From positions 1 through 64,000 of the forward strand of contig CAIYBN010000040.1 in NCBI GenBank assembly GCA_903924465.1: DNA of 64,000 bases. The letters run 5' to 3'. Under the pieces are notes generated by a model. The model was not told the DNA's origin. It was given only the letters and a program-made list of their open reading frames with translations, and ran no database searches. Positions within the stretch are counted from its first letter, which is position 1. Each line of letters starts with the position of its first letter. Shown here in pieces: positions 53,652 to 61,465 of this stretch. This DNA comes from an uncultured Myxococcales bacterium. GTDB taxonomy: Bacteria; Myxococcota_A; UBA9042. The position numbers were made by a program, and so were the translations under genes.

Positions 53652-53716
53652 GATTGTCGCGGGCGATTGTCACAGAGTTGTCGCAGAGCGCAGCGATTCA
53701 CGTCTCTGTCACAATC
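53652..53716. promoter_or_regulatory. TGTCACA-type motif cluster between rubrerythrin gene and nifJ
   Basis: GATTGTCACAGAG at 53665-53677 and CTCTGTCACAATC at 53704-53716 form a 13-base inverted repeat with one mismatch at the centre. TTGTCGCAGAG (53678-53688) and GATTGTCGC (53652-53660) are further partial copies. The cluster sits between the divergent starts (53566 and 53784) and could control both genes. Confidence 0.5.
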
Positions 53717-53783
53717 CTGCCATCGATGGTGTGTACGCGTGCTGCGTTGCGATGCACACTGCGGGTCCGAAACCGGAGGCACC

Positions 53784-56700
53784 ATGCAGAAGCCCACATT
53801 CATCACCGTCGATGGCAACGAGGCCGCCGCGCTGGTGGCGCATAAACTCAATGAAGTCATTGTGATTTATCCGATCACGCCGTCGTCAGGCATGGGTGAA
53901 TTGTGCGATGAATGGAGCGCCAACGGCCGCCAGAACCTGTGGGGCACGGTACCGGAAGTGACGGAAATGCAGTCCGAAGCGGGCGCCGCGGGCGCTGTGC
54001 ATGGCGCGCTGCAAGTCGGTGCGTTGGCCACAACGTTCACCGCGTCGCAGGGTCTTCTGCTCATGATTCCCAATATGTACAAGATCGCGGGCGAGTTGAC
54101 GCCTTTTTGCATGCACGTAGCCGCGCGGACGCTCGCAACCCACGCATTGTCGATTTTCGGCGATCACTCCGACGTCATGGCGTGCCGGCAGACCGGATTT
54201 GCCCTGCTGGCCTCCGGCTCCGTACAGGAAGCGCACGATTTTGCCGCGATCGGCCAGGCGGCGACGCTGCGTTCCCGCGTGCCGTTTCTGCACTTCTTTG
54301 ATGGTTTTCGCACGTCGCACGAAGTGGCCAAGATTGCGCCTCTCGGCGACGACGACCTTCGTGCGCTGATCGATTCCGCGGCCATCGCCGCCCACCGTGC
54401 GCGCGCGCTGACGCCCGATCACCCCAGCGTCCGCGGAACGGCGCAGAATCCCGACGCGTTCTTTCAGGCCCGCGAAGCCGGCAATCGTTTCACGCACGCT
54501 TGCCCGGACATCGTGCGCGACGTGATGGCGCAGTTCGCGGTGCGGACCGGCCGTGTGTACCGACCGTTTGACTATTTTGGCCATCCGGACGCAGAAAACA
54601 TTGTGGTGATCATGGGTTCTGGCGCAGAAACGGTGCGCGAAACCGTGGCTTGGCTGGTCGCGCACGGCCAGAAAGTGGGTGTCGTGCAAGTTCGGCTGTA
54701 CCGGCCGTTCTCCGTGACGGATTTTGCCAAAGTGCTGCCGGCGAGTACACGGCGAATCGCCGTACTGGATCGGACCAAAGAGCCAGGAGCGCCGGGAGAA
54801 CCGCTGTATTTGGACGTGGTTGCAGCGTTGGCCGCCATGCGACGCGATGGCGAAGGACTGCTGCGCGAGCCGCTCGTCGTTGGCGGGCGCTATGGCCTGT
54901 CGTCCAAGGAATTCACGCCGGCGATGGTCGCGGCGATCTTCGGCGAGTTGCAAAAGCCCAAGCCGCGTCATGGCTTTACTGTTGGCATCATCGACGACGT
55001 CACATTCCTGTCGCTGGACGTGGATCCGGCATTTTCGATTGAAGCCCCGGATCTGGTCGGCGCCGTGTTTTTTGGCCTGGGCGCGGACGGCACCGTGGGC
55101 GCGAACAAAAACTCCATCAAGATCATCGGCGAGGAGACCAGCCACTACGCCCAGGGATATTTCGTCTACGATTCCAAGAAGTCCGGCGCGATGACGATTT
55201 CTCACCTTCGCTTCGGCCCGCGGCCGATTCGCGCGCCGTATCTCGTCAAGCAGGCGCATTTCGTCGCGTGCCACCACATGACGTTCCTCGACAAGTACGA
55301 CGTGCTTGGCTACGCGGCGCCGGGCGGCGTCTTTTTGCTCAATTCCGCCTATTCCGCCGGAGAAATTTGGCACTACCTGTCGGCGGAAGTGCAGCAGGAA
55401 CTCATCGACAAGCACCTGACCTTCTATGTGATTGACGCGCACAAAGTGGCGCAGGAAACCGGGATGGGCGGGCGCATCAACACGATCATGCAGACCTGCT
55501 TTTTCGCCATTTCCGGCGTGCTGCCGCGCGATGAGGCGATTGGCCATATCAAGCACGCGATTGAAAAGAGCTACAAAAAGAAGGGCGCGGACGTGGTGAA
55601 GAAGAACTTCGCTGCCGTCGACCACACGCTCAAGCATCTGGAAACCGTGCAGATTCCCGGCTTGGCGACGTCGCCGCGGCACATGCCGCCCATGGTCGAC
55701 AGCCACGCGCCGGACTTTGTGCAACGCGTGACCGCGGTGATGATGGCGGACAAGGGCGATGCCCTGCCGGTCAGCGCATTTCCCATCGACGGCGTGTGGC
55801 CCATGGGCACGACGCAGTGGGAAAAACGCAACATCGCGCTGGAAATTCCCGTTTGGCATACCGACGTCTGCATCCAGTGCAACAAGTGCGCGTTGGTGTG
55901 CCCGCACGCGGCGATTCGCGCCAAGGTATTCGCGCCGAGCTGGCTCGAAAGCGCACCGCCCACGTTCCAGGCGATGGACTACCGCGGCCTGGAGTTTCCG
56001 GGCGACAAGTACACCATTCAGGTCGCGCCGGAAGATTGCACGGGCTGCCGGCTCTGCGTGGAAATGTGCCCGGCGGTGAGCAAGCAGGACGGTCACAAGG
56101 CACTGACGATGGCGCCGCAACCGGAACTGCGCGCAGCCGAACACGAGAACTTCTCGCACTTTTTGGCGATTCCCGAGCCGGACCGCCAGAAGGTCAAGAT
56201 CGACGTGAAAGGCTCGCAGTTCCTGCAGCCGCTGTTTGAATTCTCCGGCGCGTGCTCCGGCTGCGGCGAAACGCCGTACGTCAAGCTGCTGACTCAGCTG
56301 TTTGGCGATCGCCTGTTGATTGCCAACGCCACGGGCTGTTCGTCGATCTTTGGCGGAAATCTGCCGACGACGCCGTACACGACCAACGCGGCGGGACTTG
56401 GCCCGGCTTGGGCGAATTCGCTGTTTGAGGACAATGCCGAGTTCGGTCTCGGTTTCCGCCTGGCGGTGGACCAACACGCGCTGCACGCCCGCGCGCTGAC
56501 GCAAGAACTGCTGGGCGCGGCGGATGAACCCTTGGCGACCGCGCTGCTCACCGCCGATCAGTCGACGGAAACAGGCTTGGCGGAGCAGCGCGCCCGGGTG
56601 GCCGTGCTCAAGGCGCGACTCGTTGACAGCAGGTCCGATACCGCCCGCAGATTGTGGCAAGTGGCGGATTTCCTGGTGAAGAAGACGGTTTGGATCGTCG

Positions 56701-57335
56701 GCGGTGACGGTTGGGCCTACGACATCGGCTACGGCGGCCTGGACCATGTGCTGGCAAGCGGTCGCGACGTCAACGTGCTGGTGCTCGACACGGAGGTGTA
56801 CTCCAACACCGGTGGACAGGCGTCCAAGGCGACGCCGATGGGTGCGGCGGCGCGGTTTGCCACAGCCGGCAAGACGATGGCAAAGAAAGATCTCGGGCTG
56901 ATGGCCATGAGCTATGGCCACGTCTATGTCGCCCGGGTCGCGCTGGGTGCCAAGGATGCCCACACGGTGCGCGTGATGCAGGAAGCGGAGGCCTATCACG
57001 GGCCGTCGCTGGTGATCGCCTACAGCCATTGCATTGCCCACGGCTACGACCTGAGCGAGGCGCTGGAGCATCAGGAAACCGCCGTACAATCGGCCTATTG
57101 GCCCCTGTACCGCTTCGATCCACGGCGTCAGGCGGTGGGAGAGAACCCGCTGAAGTTGGATTCACCGCCGCCCAAGAAGACGCTGGCGGAGTTTGTCAGT
57201 CAGGAAAACCGCTTCAAGCAAACGGAAACGCGCGATCCCGTGCATTTTGCTGAGATGATGGCAGAGGCCCAGCACGCGCTGAACCGGCGCTATGCGCTCT
57301 ACGAGCACTTGGCGAAAATGGTCGTCTCGGAGTAG
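53784..57335 (+). CDS. nifJ: Pyruvate:ferredoxin (flavodoxin) oxidoreductase
   Basis: 1183 residues, the full single-chain enzyme. Domains in order: the alpha part with IYPITPSSGMGE; the gamma part near residues 410-560 (GAVFFGLGADGTVGANKNSI, KIIGE); a two-cluster ferredoxin domain (CIQCNKCALVCP, CTGCRLCVEMCP); and the TPP-binding beta part with ACSGCGETPY, GDGWAYDIGYGGLDH and EVYSNTGGQASKATP. It converts pyruvate plus CoA to acetyl-CoA and CO2 and reduces ferredoxin. GGAGG precedes ATG 53784. The enzyme is normally oxygen-labile, pointing to anaerobic or microaerobic growth phases. Confidence 0.97.
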   Translation: MQKPTFITVDGNEAAALVAHKLNEVIVIYPITPSSGMGELCDEWSANGRQNLWGTVPEVTEMQSEAGAAGAVHGALQVGALATTFTASQGLLLMIPNMYKIAGELTPFCMHVAARTLATHALSIFGDHSDVMACRQTGFALLASGSVQEAHDFAAIGQAATLRSRVPFLHFFDGFRTSHEVAKIAPLGDDDLRALIDSAAIAAHRARALTPDHPSVRGTAQNPDAFFQAREAGNRFTHACPDIVRDVMAQFAVRTGRVYRPFDYFGHPDAENIVVIMGSGAETVRETVAWLVAHGQKVGVVQVRLYRPFSVTDFAKVLPASTRRIAVLDRTKEPGAPGEPLYLDVVAALAAMRRDGEGLLREPLVVGGRYGLSSKEFTPAMVAAIFGELQKPKPRHGFTVGIIDDVTFLSLDVDPAFSIEAPDLVGAVFFGLGADGTVGANKNSIKIIGEETSHYAQGYFVYDSKKSGAMTISHLRFGPRPIRAPYLVKQAHFVACHHMTFLDKYDVLGYAAPGGVFLLNSAYSAGEIWHYLSAEVQQELIDKHLTFYVIDAHKVAQETGMGGRINTIMQTCFFAISGVLPRDEAIGHIKHAIEKSYKKKGADVVKKNFAAVDHTLKHLETVQIPGLATSPRHMPPMVDSHAPDFVQRVTAVMMADKGDALPVSAFPIDGVWPMGTTQWEKRNIALEIPVWHTDVCIQCNKCALVCPHAAIRAKVFAPSWLESAPPTFQAMDYRGLEFPGDKYTIQVAPEDCTGCRLCVEMCPAVSKQDGHKALTMAPQPELRAAEHENFSHFLAIPEPDRQKVKIDVKGSQFLQPLFEFSGACSGCGETPYVKLLTQLFGDRLLIANATGCSSIFGGNLPTTPYTTNAAGLGPAWANSLFEDNAEFGLGFRLAVDQHALHARALTQELLGAADEPLATALLTADQSTETGLAEQRARVAVLKARLVDSRSDTARRLWQVADFLVKKTVWIVGGDGWAYDIGYGGLDHVLASGRDVNVLVLDTEVYSNTGGQASKATPMGAAARFATAGKTMAKKDLGLMAMSYGHVYVARVALGAKDAHTVRVMQEAEAYHGPSLVIAYSHCIAHGYDLSEALEHQETAVQSAYWPLYRFDPRRQAVGENPLKLDSPPPKKTLAEFVSQENRFKQTETRDPVHFAEMMAEAQHALNRRYALYEHLAKMVVSE

Positions 57336-57338
57336 CCG

Positions 57339-58667
57339 TTACGCGTCGGGACGCAGCTTCTCGACGCGACAATCCAGAGCGCCGTCGCCCAATAGCACTT
57401 CCAGCGCTTGCCCCAGCGCGACGCCGCGAATCGACTGCAACGCTTCGCGCGTGCCGCTCCGTCGCACAATGCCGTAACCGCGTTTCAGCGCGGATTTGGG
57501 ACTCAGCGCCACCAGCACGGCGGTCTTGCGCTCCAGCGGATCGCGTTTGGACCGCACCAGCGCCTCCCGCACCGCCAGCAGCCGGGCTTGCAGGCCATCC
57601 AGCCGCCGCTGTTGCGTCGCGAGTTTGCGCAGCGGATGCGCCTGGGTCAGTCGTTGGTGGCGATTGGCAAGCAGCCGGTGGCGATCCGCGACCTGACGCT
57701 GGGCCGCTGCGTCCAGCCGCCGCGTCAATTCATCCAGCCGCAAAAAGCGCGGTCCGGTCAACTGGTCACCCTGACCGAGTCGCAGGATGCGTTGCCGCAG
57801 CATCGCCCGCTCGTTGCCGATGGACTTCTTCACCACCCGCGCCATACGGCCGCGCGCGTCCTGGATTTGCCACTGCAAGTCCACCAGCCGCGGCACGACG
57901 GTCTCCGCCGCAACCGACGGTGTCGGCGCCCGCACGTCCGCCGCCAGATCGCTCAGCAGCGTGTCGACCTCGTGGCCCACGGCGCTGACAATCGGTGTCT
58001 TGCACAGCGCAACCGCGCGGACGACGCGTTCTTCATTGAACGCCCACAAGTCTTCCAGCGAACCGCCACCGCGGCCGACGATGAGGACGTCACACAGCCG
58101 CGACTGGTCCAGCAGTTCGATCGCCAAAGCGATGCTCTCGGCCGCTCCTTCGCCCTGCACTTTGCACGGCGCGACGATCACCCGCACGGGAAATCGGTCG
58201 TTGAGCACGCGGACCATGTCGCGCAGTGCCGCGCCGGTTGGCGAGGTAGCCATGCCGACGACCCGGGGCAAGAACGGCAGCGGAATCTTGCGGTTCGCGT
58301 CAAACAGCCCTTCCGCGGTCAACTTTTCCTTCAAGGCCTGCAGCGCGGCAAACCGCTGACCCAGACCTGCCGGTTCCACGTCAGTGGCGTTGAGCGCGTA
58401 GCTGCCGCCCTGCACCCAGACGTCGATTTTGCCGGTGACCACCACCTGCTGGCCGTCACGCACGTCCGTGCTCAAGCGCGCCACGCTGGATCGCCAAACG
58501 GTGACGCGCACCTTGGCACCGGCGTCCTTCAAGTCGAAGTACAGATGTCCGCTGGAGAAACGCGCGCCGGAGACTTCGCCTTCCACGCGCAATTCGCGCA
58601 TCGGCGCCAGCGCCGTGCGTATCCGTTCATTGAGCGCGGTAACGGTGATGGCGGGAATCGGCTGCAC
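57339..58667 (-). CDS. xseA: Exodeoxyribonuclease VII large subunit
   Basis: 442 residues. An N-terminal OB fold (RELRVEGEVSGARFSSGHLY, FDLKD) binds single-stranded DNA. The catalytic domain has VGMATSPTGAALRDM and the hallmark GRGGGSLEDLWAFNEE. A long helical region and a short C-terminal domain (RGYGIVRRSG) complete it. It degrades single-stranded DNA in repair together with XseB, which is not in the window. GTG 58667 starts the protein at QPIPAITVTALN as in homologues; TTG 58703, just after the preceding stop, is an alternative. It converges on nifJ. Confidence 0.95.
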   Translation of the reverse strand: MQPIPAITVTALNERIRTALAPMRELRVEGEVSGARFSSGHLYFDLKDAGAKVRVTVWRSSVARLSTDVRDGQQVVVTGKIDVWVQGGSYALNATDVEPAGLGQRFAALQALKEKLTAEGLFDANRKIPLPFLPRVVGMATSPTGAALRDMVRVLNDRFPVRVIVAPCKVQGEGAAESIALAIELLDQSRLCDVLIVGRGGGSLEDLWAFNEERVVRAVALCKTPIVSAVGHEVDTLLSDLAADVRAPTPSVAAETVVPRLVDLQWQIQDARGRMARVVKKSIGNERAMLRQRILRLGQGDQLTGPRFLRLDELTRRLDAAAQRQVADRHRLLANRHQRLTQAHPLRKLATQQRRLDGLQARLLAVREALVRSKRDPLERKTAVLVALSPKSALKRGYGIVRRSGTREALQSIRGVALGQALEVLLGDGALDCRVEKLRPDA

Positions 58668-58704
58668 GCAGGCGAGCGTATGCCAGCAGCGGTCTGCGAT
58701 CAAC

Positions 58705-59559
58705 CTACAGGAGCGCGCCCACAGCCTGCGACGGCATCTCCAAACTCGCACGCAAGCGCTCGACCTCGGCGCGGTGCAAGCGGAAATGCCCGACCAGCGC
58801 GTACGGTGTCAGCGCCTGTTCGCGCGCCACGCGGTCAACCGGATCCAGGGTGATCACCATCGGCATGCCGTCGTTGTCCACGACATCACTCACGACCGCC
58901 GGCAACAGCCGCCGCACCCCCCGCTTGCGTTCCAGCAGAACGATATCGCCGGCTTCGAGATTCTCGCGCGTGCCATCCAGGGTTTGAGCAAAAGTGGTCA
59001 AGAAGACTTGCAGGTTCTCCGCGGTGAGCGCCCGCCGCTGTTCATCTCCGGTGATGGCCGGTTTGTCGCGCAGGCCGTAAAGCTGCGGCGCGCGAGCGCG
59101 GTGACGCGGCAGCGCTTGGCGCAGGCTCAGGATGCGCTCCAGACCGCGGTCGATGAGATCGATGCCCGAACCCTTGTTGGCGCGACTGTCCTCAACCGGC
59201 AACGACGAGGCGGCGACTTTGCGTGCCAGGTGGTCGCGACCCGCCGCCAGCAAGGCTTGCGCCACGGGATCCATGGCCGGAGCCGCGATGTTCCGCACCG
59301 GTACCGCCGACGCAGCGGGGCCACCGGGCAAAATGACCGAAGCGCTTGGTCGCGCAACCGCTTGTTCGGCCTGCACCTTTGCCTCGTCCGTGTGTTTGGC
59401 GTGGATGTGGCGGCCATCGACAAGGTCGCGGGCGACTACGCGAAGCGACAGCCAAGCGGCGCCACTTGCAACGCCCACCAGCACCAACGCCAGCAGCAAA
59501 CGCCGCACATTGCGACGCTTTTTGCTGCCCAGCCTGGGTCCCATGGCAACGTAGCGCAT
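58705..59559 (-). CDS. Membrane-anchored DUF1287-like protein without the expected catalytic Cys
   Basis: About 284 residues. A basic N-terminus and one membrane helix (LLLALVLVGVASGAAWLSL) anchor an extracytoplasmic domain. The C-terminal half resembles DUF1287 of the NlpC/P60-like fold: LTAENLQVFL, EAGDIVLLERKRG, VVSDVVDNDGMPMVITLD and YALVGHFRL occur in the family order. Where DUF1287 has a Cys-Thr-Asp motif this protein reads GSGIDLIDRG, and no Cys is present. It may be a non-catalytic relative. The start is uncertain; ATG 59559 and 59544 both fit. Confidence 0.6.
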   Translation of the reverse strand: MRYVAMGPRLGSKKRRNVRRLLLALVLVGVASGAAWLSLRVVARDLVDGRHIHAKHTDEAKVQAEQAVARPSASVILPGGPAASAVPVRNIAAPAMDPVAQALLAAGRDHLARKVAASSLPVEDSRANKGSGIDLIDRGLERILSLRQALPRHRARAPQLYGLRDKPAITGDEQRRALTAENLQVFLTTFAQTLDGTRENLEAGDIVLLERKRGVRRLLPAVVSDVVDNDGMPMVITLDPVDRVAREQALTPYALVGHFRLHRAEVERLRASLEMPSQAVGALL

Positions 59560-59760
59560 GATCGAACGGATCGCCTTGCCTGCATCGATCACCGCCCCGA
59601 TGGCGGCACTCCGCAAACGCGCTGTGTCCGTACCGGCCGGCCGGATCGCAGTCAACGCCAACAGGGCAACGACCTGAAATGATGAGCTTTACCTAAATCC
59701 AATCACAGCCACCACAAGAATCCCGATCGACAAGTGATCGGAACGCAAGGCGCGCAAGGG

Positions 59761-59782
59761 TTATCCACAGGACTTATCCACA
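59761..59782 (+). promoter_or_regulatory. Two perfect DnaA boxes
   Basis: TTATCCACA occurs at 59761-59769 and again at 59774-59782, same orientation, four bases apart, in the gap between trmFO and the DUF1287-like gene. Both match the DnaA consensus exactly. They may be part of an origin-like or DnaA-titrating region, or regulate a neighbour. Confidence 0.6.
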
Positions 59783-59797
59783 CTCCAGTTCGCGCGC

Positions 59798-61153
59798 TTA
59801 CGCCGATCGCGGCGGAAACCACGCGGCAAGCCAAGCGTCCCGCGCGGCACGCGCCCGTTCCAAGTGCGCGGCTTTTCGCTCGCCCTTGTTGCGTTTTTTC
59901 GCACCGTCGATGATGTCCAGCGGCGGCATCATGCCCCAGTGCACGTTCGACGGTTGGAATTCGGGCACCGAGTCGTCGATCACGTGATGCAGCAGCGCGC
60001 CAAGCGCAGTCGTCTCCGGGGGCAGCGGCAGATCGCGTCCGGCCAACTCGACCGCCAGCCGCAGACCCACCCAGAGCCCCGAAGCCGTGGATTCGACATA
60101 GCCTTCCACGCCGGTCATCTGTCCGGCAAAGCGCACTTGCGGACAGCTTCTGAGACGCATGGCCTCGTCCAGCAGCCGCGGACTGTCGAGAAACGTGTTG
60201 CGGTGCACGGAGCCAAAGCGCAGGAATTCGGCGTTCGCCAGCCCGGGGATCATGCCGAGCACGCGCCGCTGATCCGCCTGCCGCATCTTGGTCTGAAAAC
60301 CCACGAGATTCCAAGCCGTTTTGTGACGATTCTCGGCCCGCAGTTGCACGATCGCGTACGCCCAGCGACCGGTCTTCGGATCGTCCAGCCCGGTCGGCTT
60401 CATCGGCCCAAAGCGCAGGGACTTCGGTCCCGACGCCGCGATCACCTCGACCGGTTGGCAGCCCTGGAAGTACTGAACGCCCTTCTCGAAATCCTGCAGC
60501 GGCAGGTACTCCGCGGTCAGCAACGCGTCGACAAACGCCAGATACTGCGGCTTGTCCATCGGGCAATTCAGGTAGTCGTCCGTCTCGCCCTTGCCCCACC
60601 GCGAGGCAGCAAAGACCTGATCGTGGTCAATGCTATCGTCCGCGACGATCGGCGCGATCGCGTCAAAAAACGCCAGCCGCTCCTGACCGGTCAAGGCGAC
60701 CAACTGCGCCGCGAGCGCGTCCGAGGTCAGCGGGCCGGTGGCGATCACGATCGGCAGCCCGCGTTCCAGCGGCAGCTGCGTCACTTCGCCAGAAATCACG
60801 GTGATGTGGTCATGCTGCCGAATCGCGGACTCGACCGCTTGGGAAAAGTGGTCGCGATCAACCGCCAATGCGTCACCCGCTGGCACCCGATGCGCGTCCG
60901 CCAGGCGCAGGATCAGCGAACCCGCCAAGCGGAGATCCTCGTGCAACAGCCCGATGGTATTCAATGGGTTGTCGCTGCGCAGCGAGTTCGAACACACCAG
61001 CTCAGCCAAGCTGTCACTGGTCTGCGCCGCGGTCCGCTGCTGCGGTTTCTGCTCGTGCAGTTCCACGCGAAGACCGCGCTCCGCGAGTTGCCAGGCACAC
61101 TCGCAGCCAGCCAGGCCGCCACCCATCACGATCACGTCTGCTGTCTCTGGCAA
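59798..61153 (-). CDS. trmFO: Methylenetetrahydrofolate-tRNA-(uracil-5-)-methyltransferase
   Basis: 451 residues. Flavoenzyme that makes m5U54 in tRNA using methylene-THF. Motifs are VIVMGGGLAGCECAWQLA (FAD-binding), CSNSLRSDNPLNTIGLLHED, YLNCPMDKPQYLAF, FQGCQPVEVIA and RFAGQMTGVEGYVES. TTG 61153 was chosen because GGAGG lies six bases upstream and it starts just before the FAD motif, as in homologues. A GTG at 61201 would overlap the repeat element and lacks a ribosome site. Confidence 0.95.
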   Translation of the reverse strand: MPETADVIVMGGGLAGCECAWQLAERGLRVELHEQKPQQRTAAQTSDSLAELVCSNSLRSDNPLNTIGLLHEDLRLAGSLILRLADAHRVPAGDALAVDRDHFSQAVESAIRQHDHITVISGEVTQLPLERGLPIVIATGPLTSDALAAQLVALTGQERLAFFDAIAPIVADDSIDHDQVFAASRWGKGETDDYLNCPMDKPQYLAFVDALLTAEYLPLQDFEKGVQYFQGCQPVEVIAASGPKSLRFGPMKPTGLDDPKTGRWAYAIVQLRAENRHKTAWNLVGFQTKMRQADQRRVLGMIPGLANAEFLRFGSVHRNTFLDSPRLLDEAMRLRSCPQVRFAGQMTGVEGYVESTASGLWVGLRLAVELAGRDLPLPPETTALGALLHHVIDDSVPEFQPSNVHWGMMPPLDIIDGAKKRNKGERKAAHLERARAARDAWLAAWFPPRSA

Positions 61154-61178
61154 GTGGACCTCCGGGCGCCGCTTCTCA

Positions 61179-61314
61179 ACATGCTGACCTACGTCGGACA
61201 CCCAACTTTTTGGTCAAACCTGTTGCATTTCGGACTGGGACTGTGAGCGTGCACCTTCGGTGGCACGCCGCGGATCGGAAACGGATGATCTCGAACTTCG
61301 GTCGGAGTGTACAG
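61179..61314. repeat. Dispersed intergenic element, copy B
   Basis: 136 bases, the counterpart of 32683-32819. Both copies begin ACATGCTGACCT, share ACCTGTTGCATTTCGG and GCCGCGGATCG, and end near GAGTGTA. The inner stem GCGTGCACC/GGTGGCACGC is fully paired here apart from one bulged G. The inverted ends are weaker than in copy A. It lies between trmFO and the VKOR fusion gene, which are divergent. Confidence 0.7.
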
Positions 61315-61386
61315 CGCATCCGGCCCAGAACTGCGACAAACGCGTGGGAATAGCCGCGCGGCTCCAAGAATTGCAGGGCGGATGTC

Positions 61387-61414
61387 TTGCGAAACAGCGA
61401 GGTCGTCCTATATT
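61387..61414 (+). promoter_or_regulatory. Candidate sigma70-type promoter for the VKOR fusion gene
   Basis: TTGCGA at 61387-61392 and TATATT at 61409-61414, 16 bases apart, match the -35 and -10 boxes at four and five of six positions. Transcription would begin near 61421, about 45 bases before the start codon, whose AGGAG is at 61454-61458. Confidence 0.5.
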
Positions 61415-61465
61415 TCGCCCCCTGCGCCTTTTTTGCGCACCACATTTGCCTTCAGGAGAACCGCC

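Noticed and set aside
53886-57089. Minus-strand open frame of 1067 codons opposite nifJ
   Set aside because: Antisense of a gene with all PFOR motifs; the translated product shows no domain.
59662-59797. Full chromosomal origin of replication around the DnaA boxes
   Set aside because: Only two boxes are visible, and no dnaA, dnaN or rpmH is nearby. I kept the boxes and dropped the origin call.
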